From Lepidurus packardi (taxonomy: Eukaryota; Arthropoda; Branchiopoda; Notostraca; Triopsidae): a stretch of DNA of 64,000 nt. A program made the position numbers and the translations under genes. The notes under the pieces were generated by a model that saw only the letters and a list, made by a program, of their open reading frames with translations, was not told the origin of the DNA and ran no database searches. This document shows positions 8,956-18,994 of this stretch, piece after piece (the first letter of the stretch is position 1; each line of letters opens with the position of its first letter). Location of the stretch: assembly GCA_023053545.1 (NCBI GenBank), contig JAKZAN010000002.1:914375-978374 (forward strand). Reading direction: 5' to 3'.

Positions 8956-10005
8956 GATGCTAAATACGAACAAAGTGTAAAAAAATATAAAAGTAGTATA
9001 AGAGAGCAAACACAAAACAAAATTGGTAACTCTAAACTTGACACCTGGTTCCAAAAGGTTTTGCTGCACTTTTCCTTTCGATCTTTCGCAATGCAATCCT
9101 GTACAACCTGTCGGTTTGGAATCACAAATAGTAATGGTCTAGGCGGCTTTGTCCCTTGTATCCAATGGAGGGCGATTTGTGAATTTGAGCATAGATGGAA
9201 TTGGGCGTTCGAAAGTAGAGGGAGGATTTTCTTGAGGTATTGGGCTAAATGACTTCCCAGTGTGATGCTCAGAAGCTCGAAATGGGGCATAATGCATTCT
9301 TTAAGTGGAGCGACTTTTGCCCTACTAATTACATAGGAGGAATCGTTGTTAGCAACTAAATATGCGACAGCTCCGTAAGCTCGCGGGCTGGCGTCGGAGA
9401 AAACATGAAGGTGACTGCGGTTTACCCTTAAAATAGGCACGAGGGAGCGTAATGGAGCTTTTTCATGTTAAGCTTCCTTCAATTCTTTTCCATTCGGTGC
9501 ATATGTTGGAGGGACCGTCGTCATTTGGACCGTCTAATTTGAGTGTTCATAAATCTTGAATAAGAATTTTTGCTTTGATTACGATTGGGTTCAGAAACCC
9601 AATGGGGTCGTAGATTCGGCTGATACTTTGCAACAGGATTCGTTTTGTCAATAAGACTTCTTTGGGGGTTGGTAGGGAGTGTAGCTTAGCTCATCCTGAA
9701 TGGGATGCCAAGTGAGTCCTAAGGTTTTGGCCGTAAGAGTGTGTGTAGCAGTACCTTCATTTTCCGAAATTTCGCGGAGGAGTGCGCTATTGCTGCTCCA
9801 ATCACGCTTTGCTTCAGCAAGCAATTTTCGACCTTCGCGGTAATAGGAAATAAGGTCGGTTTCGTTGTCCGTACTGAAGAGCAAGTTCTCTACATATATA
9901 TTTTCTCTGAAGGTCTGTGCGACAGGGGGAAGAGGATGAGGTTAAAAGCTTGTCCAGTGCAGCTAGAAGGATGAAGGGGGAGCAGATGACCCCAAACAAG
10001 ACCAT
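8956..10005 (-). pseudogene. BEL/Pao retrotransposon pol fragment (RT end to RNase H)
   Basis: Read on the minus strand from 10005: FGVICSPFILLAA, then IYVENLLFSTDNETDL (the RT YVDN-type box, with Glu in place of Asp), then RIYDPIGFLNPIVIKAKILI (the connection typical of BEL/Pao), then RNase H with LHVFSDASPRAYGAVAYL, APLKECIMPHFELLSI and LHWIQGTKPP. The order is correct for BEL/Pao pol. Frame changes near 9930 and 9650 and a stop near 9465 break it. There is no gag, protease, integrase or LTR nearby, so it is a decayed internal fragment. Confidence 0.8.
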
Positions 10006-11475
10006 TTTTTTTATTGACTGACCGCGTAGGCTTTTGCCTGTTGCGGTAAAATTGTTATATAGCCTATAGGGCTAAAAAAATATTATGGAAATAATATAAG
10101 AGTGCCACCTGCGCCGTCGATGCCGCTCTTATGCCGCTGTATCGACGGCGCCGAATGGAATAGTTTCCACACCTACCGCCGGGGTGACAGTCCGCCTCTG
10201 CTTGTACTACTTGACTTGAATAATAGTTGTTTTAACATTATTACTGATTTATTCCTATTTGCTGTCGATCTTCAACTTCATAAGATGCAGTTTCCGCGTC
10301 AATCGCGTCGTCAGCAATGATGTCGAGTTCCAAATCCAAGCAAGGGCCGCGGTTTGCTTCTGTGGGATCTTCAAATGCTTTTAAGTTTCAGGCAAAGCAA
10401 AGGAAGCAATTTTTAGCATATCACCAGGAAGAGCCATTTTTTTATAAACAGCAAATACCTGATGTTGTTGCGTGTGTATAAACTGACATCATGTCTAATT
10501 GCAAAAGGAGTGGTATACAGATAGACGAAAAGATTAACCTAATAGGTTATGTTTAGTACTGGAATATGAATTCAATGGGTACAATCAGTTTAATACATCT
10601 TTAATTTAACTGCTAAAGTATTGTTGAGCAAAAACATGCAGAATTTTACCTTGGCTTTTCGGATTTGTCTTCGCAAGTTTAAAACGTACAATATGACGCG
10701 GGGCGCTAATGCTCCCGAAGGAACTTGTATGAACTATGAACCTTGCCTACGATTTTGCGTCTAGTCCCAGCGTCATGTTAGAAAGGGGCAAAAACACCTA
10801 ATGAATCCCGTACGAAAAAGTCTGACTTTCTACTTAACTTAAACATTATGTTTAATGCAGTGTTAGGTGAAGTTTTGAAGTAATACTGCAGTAGAAATCG
10901 TGTTTACTGATGTTTTTTTCCTTTAAATTTAGACCGGAATTAAAATGCAGTACACATGGCAGTTATTTCGAGTAAAACTTAAGTGAAATATTCATATACT
11001 CGTATTGCTGCGAAGATTATGCTAACACAAATGTGATTGAATAAAATTCATTCTCAAGTTACGTAATATTGAATGTTTATTAGGTCTAAACGCACATAAA
11101 GTTAACCACAGAAGTAAATATCAGATTTAATGCATTTTAACTACCGCAACTTTTTCCTACGGGATATAAATTTTTTTATACCAAAAATTCTTCTGTAATG
11201 AGCTCTGAGTCATTAGCCGCGTTTGAGTTGTACAGTGTCGTTCCAAGCGGTCGTTCCAAGTTTTCGAAATTTATGCTTAGAGCCGTTATATTTAGCTTCA
11301 CTTGGCAAGTCGTCGTTGAAAGACAGAAGGGGATTAAAAAACGGCCTTTTAGCAAAGCGCAGCTTAACCACGCCTTTGTTACGCTCATCAGTCCTGTTTA
11401 CATAACATATATGTTATTGATTTCTGCGTTCTTTTTTGTAGGGTATATTGTCACGGTTTATTTGAAAGGCTTATC
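10006..11475. other. Long non-coding stretch before the Harbinger transposase
   Basis: 1.47 kb with no frame of recognisable content. It contains an 11-bp inverted repeat at ~10109-10150 and A/T-rich sequence. Part of 11200-11475 may be the 5' region of the Harbinger element: ACTTGGCAAGTCGTCGTTGA at ~11299-11320 recurs almost exactly at 14846-14865. Confidence 0.4.
10109..10150. repeat. Inverted repeat GCGCCGTCGAT ... ATCGACGGCGC
   Basis: Arms of 11 bases flank a ~20-base loop that itself contains two GCCGCT words. It can form a GC-rich hairpin; the function is unknown. Confidence 0.6.
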
Positions 11476-12880
11476 ATGGAATTAAAAATAAAACTGTTAC
11501 TAATCCAGTGCATTAAGTTGCTTCTGGAATCTACAAGTAATATTGCCATGGTGTTACCAGTGTTGTTATTGTTTGATGAACATGAAGATGAAGAGTCCGT
11601 AAATATTTTGAGTACTTTAATACAAAGCTCATCGGTTTTAATTTCCCCAACTATACAAGCCCGAATTAGTAATTTTGAAGAGGTCATTATTGCTCAGCTT
11701 TCCACGGTATATGTACTAAATTCAACAAGCATCAGCGGTAATATTTTTGTATCGCAGATGCAGTTCAAGAGCCACTTCCGACTGGAACGTGCAACGTTTG
11801 ATGAACTGTTTGATTCGCTTTCACGGAATGCAAACCTTTCGGCATTTTTCCCCCACGAGCATGAGTTGAAAACTGAAAGCTTACAAGGTAGGACCTGGAA
11901 TCGCCCCGGAAAACCCCCCATTAGATTGGCGCAAAGGACGATTTGGTATCTGGCCAATATGGAGTCAATGCGAGAAATTGCGAACGTATTTGGACTTTCA
12001 AAATATTCCGTATGTGTATCAGTTTCCCCATAAAAGAAATTATAAAATGCTTGTAGGTTCACTCATGTGTGCATCGGGTATGCTTGTTTTTATGTATCAT
12101 TGTACAAGAGCACATTGCATGGCCAAAAACCCAATTGGATATTAATACCATAGAGCAAGGTTTTTTTCGTCGCGGTGGGTTTCCGAATGTGTTAGGGGCC
12201 ATAGACGGATCACACATCAATATCGTCTGTCCTGCTGATCAACAGGATTCATACTTAAATAGGAAGTGCGGGCATTCTATTGTCCTCCAGGGCATATGCG
12301 ATTCAAATAAGGTTTTCCTTGACGTGTTTGTCGGATTTCCAGGTATGTAGTCTTCTAAAATGTCCATTTCAAACTTTATTATATAATTTACTTTATTATA
12401 GGTTCTGCGCACGATGCCCGCGTGCTGAGAAACTCGGCTATTTATCGAAAAACTGTTGCTGACTCAAAATCCCATTTTCCTAATGACAAATACCACATTT
12501 TGGGGGATTCGGCTTATCCTATCATGCCTTGGTTAATTGTACCGTATAAGAAGCCTCCTGGAGGAGTGTTAACAAGGCAGCAGAAAAAGTTTAACTTCGT
12601 ACATTCACAACATCGAGTTCCGATAGAACACGCATTCGGTTTACTGAAAGGTCGGTGGCGAAAACTTTTACGCGTTGATACTCAAATTAAATTTATACCA
12701 TATGTTGTGACCGCGTGCTGCATTTTGTATAATTTCTGCCAAAAACGCAAGGATCACATAAGTTGTGATGAGACGGTTGCAATGAATGATGAAGAAATTG
12801 ATTGCCCGCCAGGTGTGGTAAACCCACGAGCTGCTGTGCAGAAGCGAGATCGCTTAGCAAGAGAACTAGCTGGTGCTTAA
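11476..12880 (+). CDS. PIF/Harbinger transposase (DDE_Tnp_4 type), three exons
   Basis: Exons 11476-12009, 12057-12342 and 12402-12880 join in frame through a 47-bp intron (GTATGT...TGTAG) and a 59-bp intron (GTATGT...TATAG). The N-terminal part carries a helix-turn-helix-like stretch (IANVFGLSKYS followed by VHSCVHR). The catalytic domain has GAIDGSHINI (first Asp), LGDSAYPIMPWL (second Asp) and PIEHAFGLLKGRW (Glu), the PIF/Harbinger triad. No premature stop or frameshift was seen, so the gene may still be functional. The convergent Myb/SANT-like gene at 13588-14721 is the usual second protein of these elements, needed with the transposase for nuclear import and end binding in studied Harbingers. 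The start is the first ATG giving the full frame; an upstream exon cannot be excluded. Confidence 0.85.
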
Positions 12881-13587
12881 CCAGCTACTTCCTTGACACG
12901 AATTTTTTGTTTGTTTTGAAGTTACCTCTGTTCCTTCTATATCTTTTAGAGCGTTTTGTTTCCTTTGTTGAAGTCGAGTTTTGGGAACGGAAATCAGTAA
13001 GAAAGCAAATCCCAAGGTGTAGATTTCATAAGCATACGTATTTTTTTTAAAGTAGTTGTAAGCCAGTTTACGTATTTTCTCTTATCTTCCAAAGTGCATC
13101 AATATAAGCTAATTTGGCTCAATTTATACTCGAACGCTTTAGCACGAAAAATTAATCTAAAGGCGTGGATTATTGTAAATAAAATGGGCGAAATAAACAG
13201 ACTAGATAGTGTGAAGTTAAATATGAAGTACCTTCATATTGTATGTTTTGAGAAACGAACATTCATTTTTACATATTCTTGGTTTTATCAAAATATGTGA
13301 TTATTCCAGCAACTACTGAAATTGTAACATCTGCAGAACACATTTTTTGTTTTGAAAACACGAACAAGAGAGACGAGTATGAGGTTACACATTAATACAT
13401 TGTTGGTCAAACACGGCAGTAATTCAATCACAGTTACTGAAACTTATAAAATTTTTGGCACAAACTTTTGGCTGGAGTAAATGAACTAGAGGAAAGATTT
13501 TTTCCGCTAAGATCTGATTTTCTTAATAGATTCGTAGGTTACAAAAACAGGAACGTTATGTTGGAAGCTGCATAAGACTAGTGCCAT
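12881..13587. other. Spacer between the convergent Harbinger genes
   Basis: A/T-rich 3' regions of the two convergent genes. Several short frames exist but none with recognisable content. Confidence 0.5.
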
Positions 13588-14721
13588 TTAGTGGTCTGAA
13601 TCATCAGACGATTGTGAACGACGGTGACGCTTGCGTCTCCGTTCTTCCCGTTCTTTTTCACCAGCTAGACGTTCTTGTTCTACAGCTAAAAAACTCTTTA
13701 ATACATCCACTAGCTCTTTCCCCGTTTTCTTGCTTTGCTTAGCGTTCTTCTTTAAAATTTGAAGGGCATCACGTCGAAAAGACGACGTTTCTGAAAAGCG
13801 TTCTGCTACACGAGCTTCTGTTTCGTCTATAGCCTTCAAAGTTTCTTGTAGTCCAGCACGCCGTTCACGTTTGGCACTGGATTTCTTCAATGTAGGAATA
13901 GCTTTAGAAGAAGTGTTAAACTCTTCCCAAGGATCTACTTGTAAGACTTCATCGAAAGTTTCCGTGTTTCTCGCTGATGAGTTAAGTTCAGCGGCAATAC
14001 TCTCAAGTTGGTGGGGCTCGCTACTATCGAATAAATTTACCGGATTCACACTATGCTCTGCCTGTAATATATCGTGAACTCGGTCAAAAAATTCAGGTTT
14101 TTTCTTGGGTGCAGCACCCGTTGTCTTGGAATTATCCATCCAGATCTTGTATCCAGTTTTTAGATTGTTCCACTTGTTTGTGCATTTACGTTTTGGATCT
14201 TTGCCTAAATTGATGTCTAAGTCCAGCATCTCTTGTGCGATCTCAGCAAAAACAGATTTGCCTGTTTGTTTTTTTCCTTTCAGTGCCTGTTGAACAGAAG
14301 GCCTAGCAATGATATTTAAAAAAATTGTCGTGGCTGCGTCATCTAATTCTTTAAGGGAGCTAGATGTCCACCTTTCTTCCCGAGCTACAAAAGTCTGTCG
14401 GCTTTCTTCATTCTGTTGAAGGAAAAACACGTTCAAATTTGCAGCTGACGAAATGCTTCAATTGTCACATTTACCTGACTGCCACTTAAGAAAACTACTT
14501 CGGTTTCTTCTAATCCTGCTTGAACACTTGGTGGACCTACTTCTACTACAGGAACTAAATGCTCTAATTGTAGGGCCCGGACCAAAGCCATTGACAAATA
14601 TGTTTCTTTTCCATCTAATAACTGAAATTTAATAAATACGTTTTTAGTGATAAGTAATACCATTTAAATTTCGAAACACATGCGAGTCCTCGTCATCAAC
14701 CACACGGCCAATATATTCCAT
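13588..14721 (-). CDS. Harbinger accessory Myb/SANT-like DNA-binding protein, three exons
   Basis: Exons 14661-14721, 14475-14614 and 13588-14412, separated by introns of 46 bp (donor G|GTATTA, acceptor TTAG) and 62 bp (CAG|GTAAAT ... CAACAG), give one frame of 341 residues starting MEYIGRVVDDEDSH. Exon 3 holds a Myb/SANT-like (MADF-like) domain: TSSSLKELDDAATTIF, SVFAEIAQEMLDLD, KRKCTNKWNNLKTGYKIW and PEFFDRVHDIL. The C-terminus is long, charged and probably coiled-coil (EQERLAGEKEREERRRKRH). It faces the transposase gene, the standard two-gene layout of PIF/Harbinger elements. Splicing is inferred. Confidence 0.8.
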
Positions 14722-15517
14722 ATTAAAGGCTATTTTAATTAAACAGAAAACACAACAACAACATGCACTGAAGCACTAGAGCGCGAAGGGGCGGGGCAAC
14801 GACGAGCCGAACTTCCCGAAAAAGGTAGTTCCTTAAATTTCCCTAACTTGCCAAGTCGTCGTTGAACGACGACTTGGCGTTCCAAATAAAACGGCAACTA
14901 AGCACCAAGTCAAGTCAAATAAAACGACTCCCGTGGCTGTCTTGGGAAGTTTAGGAAAGACAGCCTTGTCTTGTGGCAAATAAAACACGGCTTTTGTAGC
15001 ACCTTCTTTCTTAACCTCAGCTTTTCCCAGCTATCACCTCGTACTGTCAACAACGTCGGGGATCAGCAAGGGATTCCTCCGACAAAGAAATCCAGGCAGG
15101 TGTTAATTGCTCCCAGAAGCTTTCGGGGCTGCTTCGGCTCATATACCCCAGCAACCACTACGCAAAAGCAAATCTGTACCAAAGCATGTTTTGCCACAAG
15201 CAAAGAAAATTTTGTAGGAATAGAGGATGGGGTCACTTTTTGCCAAACCATCCACCCCCTTGTCATCAAGCGTCAGCGTTTGTCTACCACACCCACTCAC
15301 CCCCGTGATGGCGCCATTAAAGGACGCTCCCTAATATGTAAACCACGCACATCCATTTGATATAGGCTGAAGAGTAAACGATAAAAAAATGTATTACAAA
15401 CAAAATTAGCTGAGTATATAGTTTCGAGGACAAAAGACTACATTAAGAAAATGCATAAAATTTAAACAGAGAACAATTAACAAAACAGGCATTGCAATTT
15501 AGAAAAATACCTTCCAT
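14722..15517. other. Right flank of the Harbinger genes; no gene recognised
   Basis: It contains a perfect-arm palindrome at 14850-14878 and three spaced copies of CAAATAAAACG or CAAATAAAACA between 14884 and 14988, which may be subterminal motifs of the Harbinger element. I could not fix the terminal repeats or a TWA target duplication. An open frame at 14971-15360 has no recognisable content. Confidence 0.4.
14850..14878. repeat. 29-bp palindrome with 13-14-bp arms
   Basis: GCCAAGTCGTCGTT and AACGACGACTTGGC are reverse complements meeting around a central G/A. Part of the left arm recurs upstream of the Harbinger transposase at ~11302-11320, so this may be a transposase-binding subterminal motif. 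Confidence 0.6.
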
Positions 15518-16304
15518 TCATTTTTTTCGACTGAGTTTTCTCTGTACATTTTTGTGCGAAAGGTAGCAAAGCTTCATGAGCCAACGACGAACACTTGTCG
15601 CGTCCACGTCTTTCTTGTTACAGACGTACACAATGATATCCTCGACAGCGGTTTCGGACAGCTTTGGTTTCGGGTCTTTTTTCTGAACGTGGTGGGCAGT
15701 CGCTTTTCCACCTGTGACTGTCCGGGAAGCCATCATTTCCTCCCCGAAGACTTTTTTCCCTAAGGCATACGTCAGATCCTTTCCAGTGGTCTGGGGGAGG
15801 TCGCCTAAACACTGGGCCAGATCTTTTTCTGTTATTTCCATGTCACCGAACTTCACTGTCTGAAAAAGAAAACATTAATTAAATATGTAAAAGGAAATTA
15901 ATAGAGAAAGGAAAAAAAATGTAAAAGTGTTGTACTAGATACTTACTGGAGCGGAGATTGCAGGTTGTGTCACTTGCTGCTCTTGCTTCCGTTCGACTGT
16001 TAAGATTTTCTTAAAGAGAAGTTGAAGCTGTGCATTAACGGGCAATGACAACACCGACATTTCTTCTTCGGTGTTTTCAACCGGCTCCTCTTCGTGGAGC
16101 ATAGGTTCGTCAGCATCAGGCTCCTCTTCGTAGAGCATAGGTTCGTCAGCATAAGGCTCCTCTTCGTTGAGCATAGGTTCGTCTTCGGGATCACTAATCT
16201 CCTGATAAATGAAATGTAAGTTTAAAATTACAAATTAATCCTTAGCAATATCAATTACAGGCAATTAAAGCGGCAACAAATTAACCGACAAACTTACATT
16301 ATCT
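15518..16304 (-). CDS. BEN-domain-like protein, 5' end lost in the assembly gap
   Basis: On the minus strand a donor AAT|GTAAGT at ~16299 implies an exon inside the gap. After acceptor TATCAG near 16203 the next exon reads EISDPEDEP, then three 12-residue repeats (EEEPxADEPMLx), then ILTVERKQEQQ, to donor CCA|GTAAGT near 15948. The last exon (acceptor TTTTTCAG near 15860, stop at 15518) reads MEITEKDLAQCLGDLP, TYALGKKVFGEEMMASRTVTG, LSETAVEDIIVYVCNKK and VRRWLMKLC. This order of a hydrophobic LxxxVF segment, TxTG and a late IIxYV helix resembles BEN DNA-binding domains found in chromatin factors and some transposons. The family call is moderate. It is not repeated in the array that starts beyond the gap. 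Confidence 0.5.
16080..16178. repeat. 36-bp coding repeat, almost three copies
   Basis: Repeats of GAAGAGGAGCCTGATGCTGA type on the minus strand encode the acidic EEEPxADEPMLx units of the BEN-like gene. Confidence 0.8.
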
Positions 16305-16404
16305 NNNNNNNNNNNNNNNNNNNNNNNNNNNNNNNNNNNNNNNNNNNNNNNNNNNNNNNNNNNNNNNNNNNNNNNNNNNNNNNNNNNNNNNNNNNNNNNN
16401 NNNN
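16305..16404. other. Assembly gap of 100 N
   Basis: Exactly 100 undetermined bases, the usual placeholder for unknown size. It separates the BEN-like gene from the tandem array, so the first array unit is incomplete and more units may be missing. Confidence 0.99.
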
Positions 16405-17022
16405 TTTTGCCGCCTAGTCTCTCCGGGTTTAGGCTTTTAGGCAAAAAGTCAGTACTGCTCACCGTGTACTCCCTTTCTGTCTTCGATTCCCACGGTACGT
16501 TAGGCTACACAATCTTTTCTGCTTTTTCCAGAATCTTCCTTACTTTTGCTATTGCCCCGCACCCACTACTTGTTTTTAGGCTTTTTTTTTAGGTTTTTAG
16601 GCTTTTCTTTTTAGGCTAATCTACTCGAGCTCTTGTAAAAAGTAGTCTAGTAAAACAAGTTCCTTTAACTAATCTAAACGCCCTACATTTGTCATTGTAA
16701 TTCTTGCGATCGTAATCGTCATGCAGCTTACTTAAAGTTAATCATGGTTGCTGCCTGACTTTGGTAGTTAGATAATGCACTCCAAAAGAACCTGGTCTAT
16801 TCATTAAAACAACACAGGAACCTTTTTTTTCCAAAGCCAAAACCGTCGGAGCTTATATACGGGTAGTGTTGCGTACAGGCTTGTTACAGACATATTTAAC
16901 TAATAAAAAAAAGTAAACTTATCTTCAAAGGCATGTCCTGCATTGCGATTTTAAAAGAACAAAATAACAAGATGGCTGTCGAGAATATGACTTTTGTATT
17001 GATGATTGATTTGGGAAGGGAA

Positions 17023-17494
17023 TTAAGGGAGGGGCTTGGTTCGACACTGGGCGGCACGATGCCCGTTCCGCCCGCACGAATGGCAGCGGCCACGGAAGCG
17101 ACTATAACAAGAAAGGTAATCAGAATAAATTAATTAAAAAGCTAATTATTTACTTGGCTTCCGGGCCATTGCTACTGGCCGCTTCAATGGCCGCTTTAAT
17201 GCCCGCTTCAATGGCCGCTCGCAGCAGCCCCTCCTGATGGGGGTTCCTTCCCCTATGTCCTCCCCTCCATCTGCCCCGCCCTCCGCGCTTAGACAGGCCT
17301 GGGATGGCGCTGGCGGCCGGCGTGGCGGCGGCAGCAGGCGTGGGGGCGGCAGCAGGCGTAGGGGCGACAGCAGCAGGCGTGGGGGCGGCAGGCGGGGTGG
17401 GGGCGGCAGGCGGGGCGACGGCAGCAGGCGGGGCGACGGCAGCAGGCGGGGTGACGGCAGGCGGGGCGACGGCAGGCGGGGTGACGGTTTCCAT
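17023..17494 (-). CDS. Cassette P, unit 1: spliced Pro/Ala-rich CCHC zinc-knuckle protein (139 aa)
   Basis: Exon 17154-17494 starts METVTPPAV right after an acceptor (CTATCCAG|ATG), runs through ~60 residues of Pro/Ala/Thr repeats, an Arg/Gly-rich stretch (SKRGGRGRWRGGHRGRNP) and an Ala-rich helix (AAIEAGIKAAIEA). Unspliced it would stop at once (17150-17152), but donor CCAA|GTAAAT and acceptor GTTATAG remove a 52-bp phase-2 intron (17102-17153). Exon 17023-17101 then adds RFRGRCHSCGRNGHRAAQC, a perfect CCHC knuckle, and ends RTKPLP. Such knuckles bind single-stranded nucleic acid; the role here is unknown. Upstream lies a TATA/initiator promoter (17771). Splicing is inferred, but it is supported by all copies and by the same arrangement in the OTU gene (4493-7256). 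Confidence 0.65.
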
Positions 17495-17724
17495 CTGGAT
17501 AGTTAACAAAAGAAACAAGAAACGAGTTTTTGTATTAGCTTTCGAAATATGCAAGGTTTGTGATAATTACGTCTAAAAAATATTAAAAATAGCGAAATGA
17601 AGCGGGAAATTATTGACAATTCAAGAATGAACAAAAAGAGACACTAAGAACCGCAAGAACTTCAATATAAATTCAACCAATGCTTACTTTTCAATCAACC
17701 TTACTAATTCAACCAATACTTTCT

Positions 17725-17785
17725 CCCTTGTTGGATTTGGACTGAATAAGAAGCTTCTAAAGTTGGCAACTTATATAGGGCTGCT
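17725..17785 (-). promoter_or_regulatory. P-type core promoter: TATATAA plus TCAGTCC initiator
   Basis: On the minus strand CCTATATAAGTTGCCAAC is followed about 30 bases later by ATTCAGTCC, the arthropod (and densovirus) TATA/Inr spacing. Copies preceding other P genes lie near 21990, 25428, 28475, 31423 and 34347. They share AACTTTAGAAGCTTC, whereas Q-type copies have AACTGTAGAAGCTTC. Confidence 0.6.
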
Positions 17786-18060
17786 CGAACTGCTCTTGTC
17801 TTACCTTCCCACGCTGTATAGGTCCGCTAAAACAAAAACTCATAACTCTCGATGGATTTTTTGACAGGAAGGGTAGCAACGTCTGCAAAATCTTTTCTGA
17901 TCATTTTAACGGCTTTCCTTACTTTTTCTATTGCCCACACCCAATAACAGCGAAATGAAAATGTTGCCTATAGCGAAATGTTGCCTATAGTCGCTCCGGG
18001 TTTCGGCTTTTCGAGGTTTTGCCGCCTAGTCGCTCCGGGTTTAGGCTTTTAGGCAAAAAG

Positions 18061-18936
18061 TCAGTACTGCTCACCGTGTACTCCCTTCCTGTCTTCTCTT
18101 CCCACGGTACGTAGGCTACACAATCGCTTTTCAGTTGTTCCTTTTTTGTCGTACTCTTCCTTCTTTTGCTCAATGTATTGCTTGCACTGATCCATGTCGC
18201 CGTCAACCTGATCAGATGGTGTTACGGGTATCGATGTCAACTGATCTAAGAACTTTAGGATCGCGGTGTGTATTCGATTACCATACTTAGTGACTGAGCG
18301 GAGGCCGTAGCGGACGAGATAGTACAAGAACCGTTCAAGAAAGCGTACCTTTTGGCTGGTTGCAACGCACGCGACAGTCCCTTCAGGTGTGCCTCCAAGA
18401 TACTTGATGATTCTAGATCGGATGCGAGCTGTGTTACCTCCGCTGCTGTCGCCTGCGAAGACGACGTGGAGATGTGATCCGTGGTCGAAGGTGACGAAGC
18501 TCGGGACTGTTTTGTAGGCTTTGGCTGCTTTGGCCCTCCAGTCTCTGGTCTGTTGGGACTTGAAGATCGTGAACGTGTTGAGGATCTTCCCTGTTCCATC
18601 TCCTCCTCCGACTCCGAAATTTTCCGTTTGAGCCGCTCGGCATTCTTCTTCTGCATTGCTCTCGCCTTCGCTTGCCGTATCGCCCGTAGTTCGTCTTCCA
18701 ATTCTTTCGTTGACTTGGCCGGTTTCGATTCTCTCTGCGGACCCTCTTGCGCGTTTAATCTCCCTCCAGCTAGCTTCGAGCACATCACCGTCTGCATTAT
18801 CCTCCAAGGTTTCTCCATCTTGTTGTTCGCTATCAGATGCATTGTCTCGTTCTTGTTCTTCGTAAGTGCTAGTATTAGGTCCTGAAGATCCTCTGTCAAG
18901 TAATAGGTCGGTTCGCTTTCTTTTGAGCCCAAGGTG
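18061..18936 (-). pseudogene. Cassette Q copy 1: densovirus-like NS1 N-terminal (HUH) frame
   Basis: A frame open from 18936 to a stop at 18061. Counting from the TTG at 18807, the last 248 codons contain SHLHVVFAGD (H-x-H at ~112/114), then FLYYLVRYG with clustered Tyr at ~162-167, with basic sequence between, which resembles the HUH nicking domain at the start of parvovirus NS1/Rep proteins. A second frame overlaps it (see 18255-18944), the layout of NS1/NS2 in brevidensovirus- and penstyldensovirus-like viruses. There is no ATG in this frame before the HUH motifs, no SF3 helicase downstream, and the last ~20 codons run into array repeat sequence, so it is an N-terminal fragment. Likely an endogenous viral element; the assignment rests on motifs and layout only. 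Confidence 0.5.
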
Positions 18937-18944
18937 TTAGAACT
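18255..18944 (-). pseudogene. Cassette Q copy 1: overlapping NS2-like frame
   Basis: A frame open from 18944 to 18255, first ATG at 18842 (MHLIANNKMEKPW). It overlaps the NS1-like frame for its whole coding length. It has a charged helix (AIRQAKARAMQKKNAERLKRK), an acidic patch and a Ser/Arg/Pro-rich middle (RSSTRSRSSSPNRPE). No fold is recognised. It starts slightly upstream of the NS1-like frame and ends inside it, as NS2 does in shrimp and mosquito densoviruses. That both frames remain open in every copy argues for recent origin or constraint. Confidence 0.45.
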
Positions 18945-18994
18945 TCAAGAACTTCAATATAAATTCAACCAATGCTTAAAAAGTGCTTACTTTC

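Noticed and set aside
14971..15360. 129-codon plus-strand frame as a gene
   Set aside because: No recognisable motif, no clear promoter, and composition is not distinct from flanking sequence.
16896..17093. 65-codon minus-strand frame starting MAAAIRAGG, repeated in each unit
   Set aside because: It overlaps the knuckle exon in another frame and lacks the splice-supported continuation; the spliced knuckle reading is better.
17237..17576. Arg/Gly- and Ala/Gly-rich plus-strand frames over the P gene
   Set aside because: They are the complement of the Pro/Ala repeat, whose three-base periodicity keeps several frames open.
18481..18885. Plus-strand 134-codon frame in every Q copy
   Set aside because: It is antisense to the NS-like frames, has no recognisable content and is open only because the coding strand is; seen seven times because Q is repeated.
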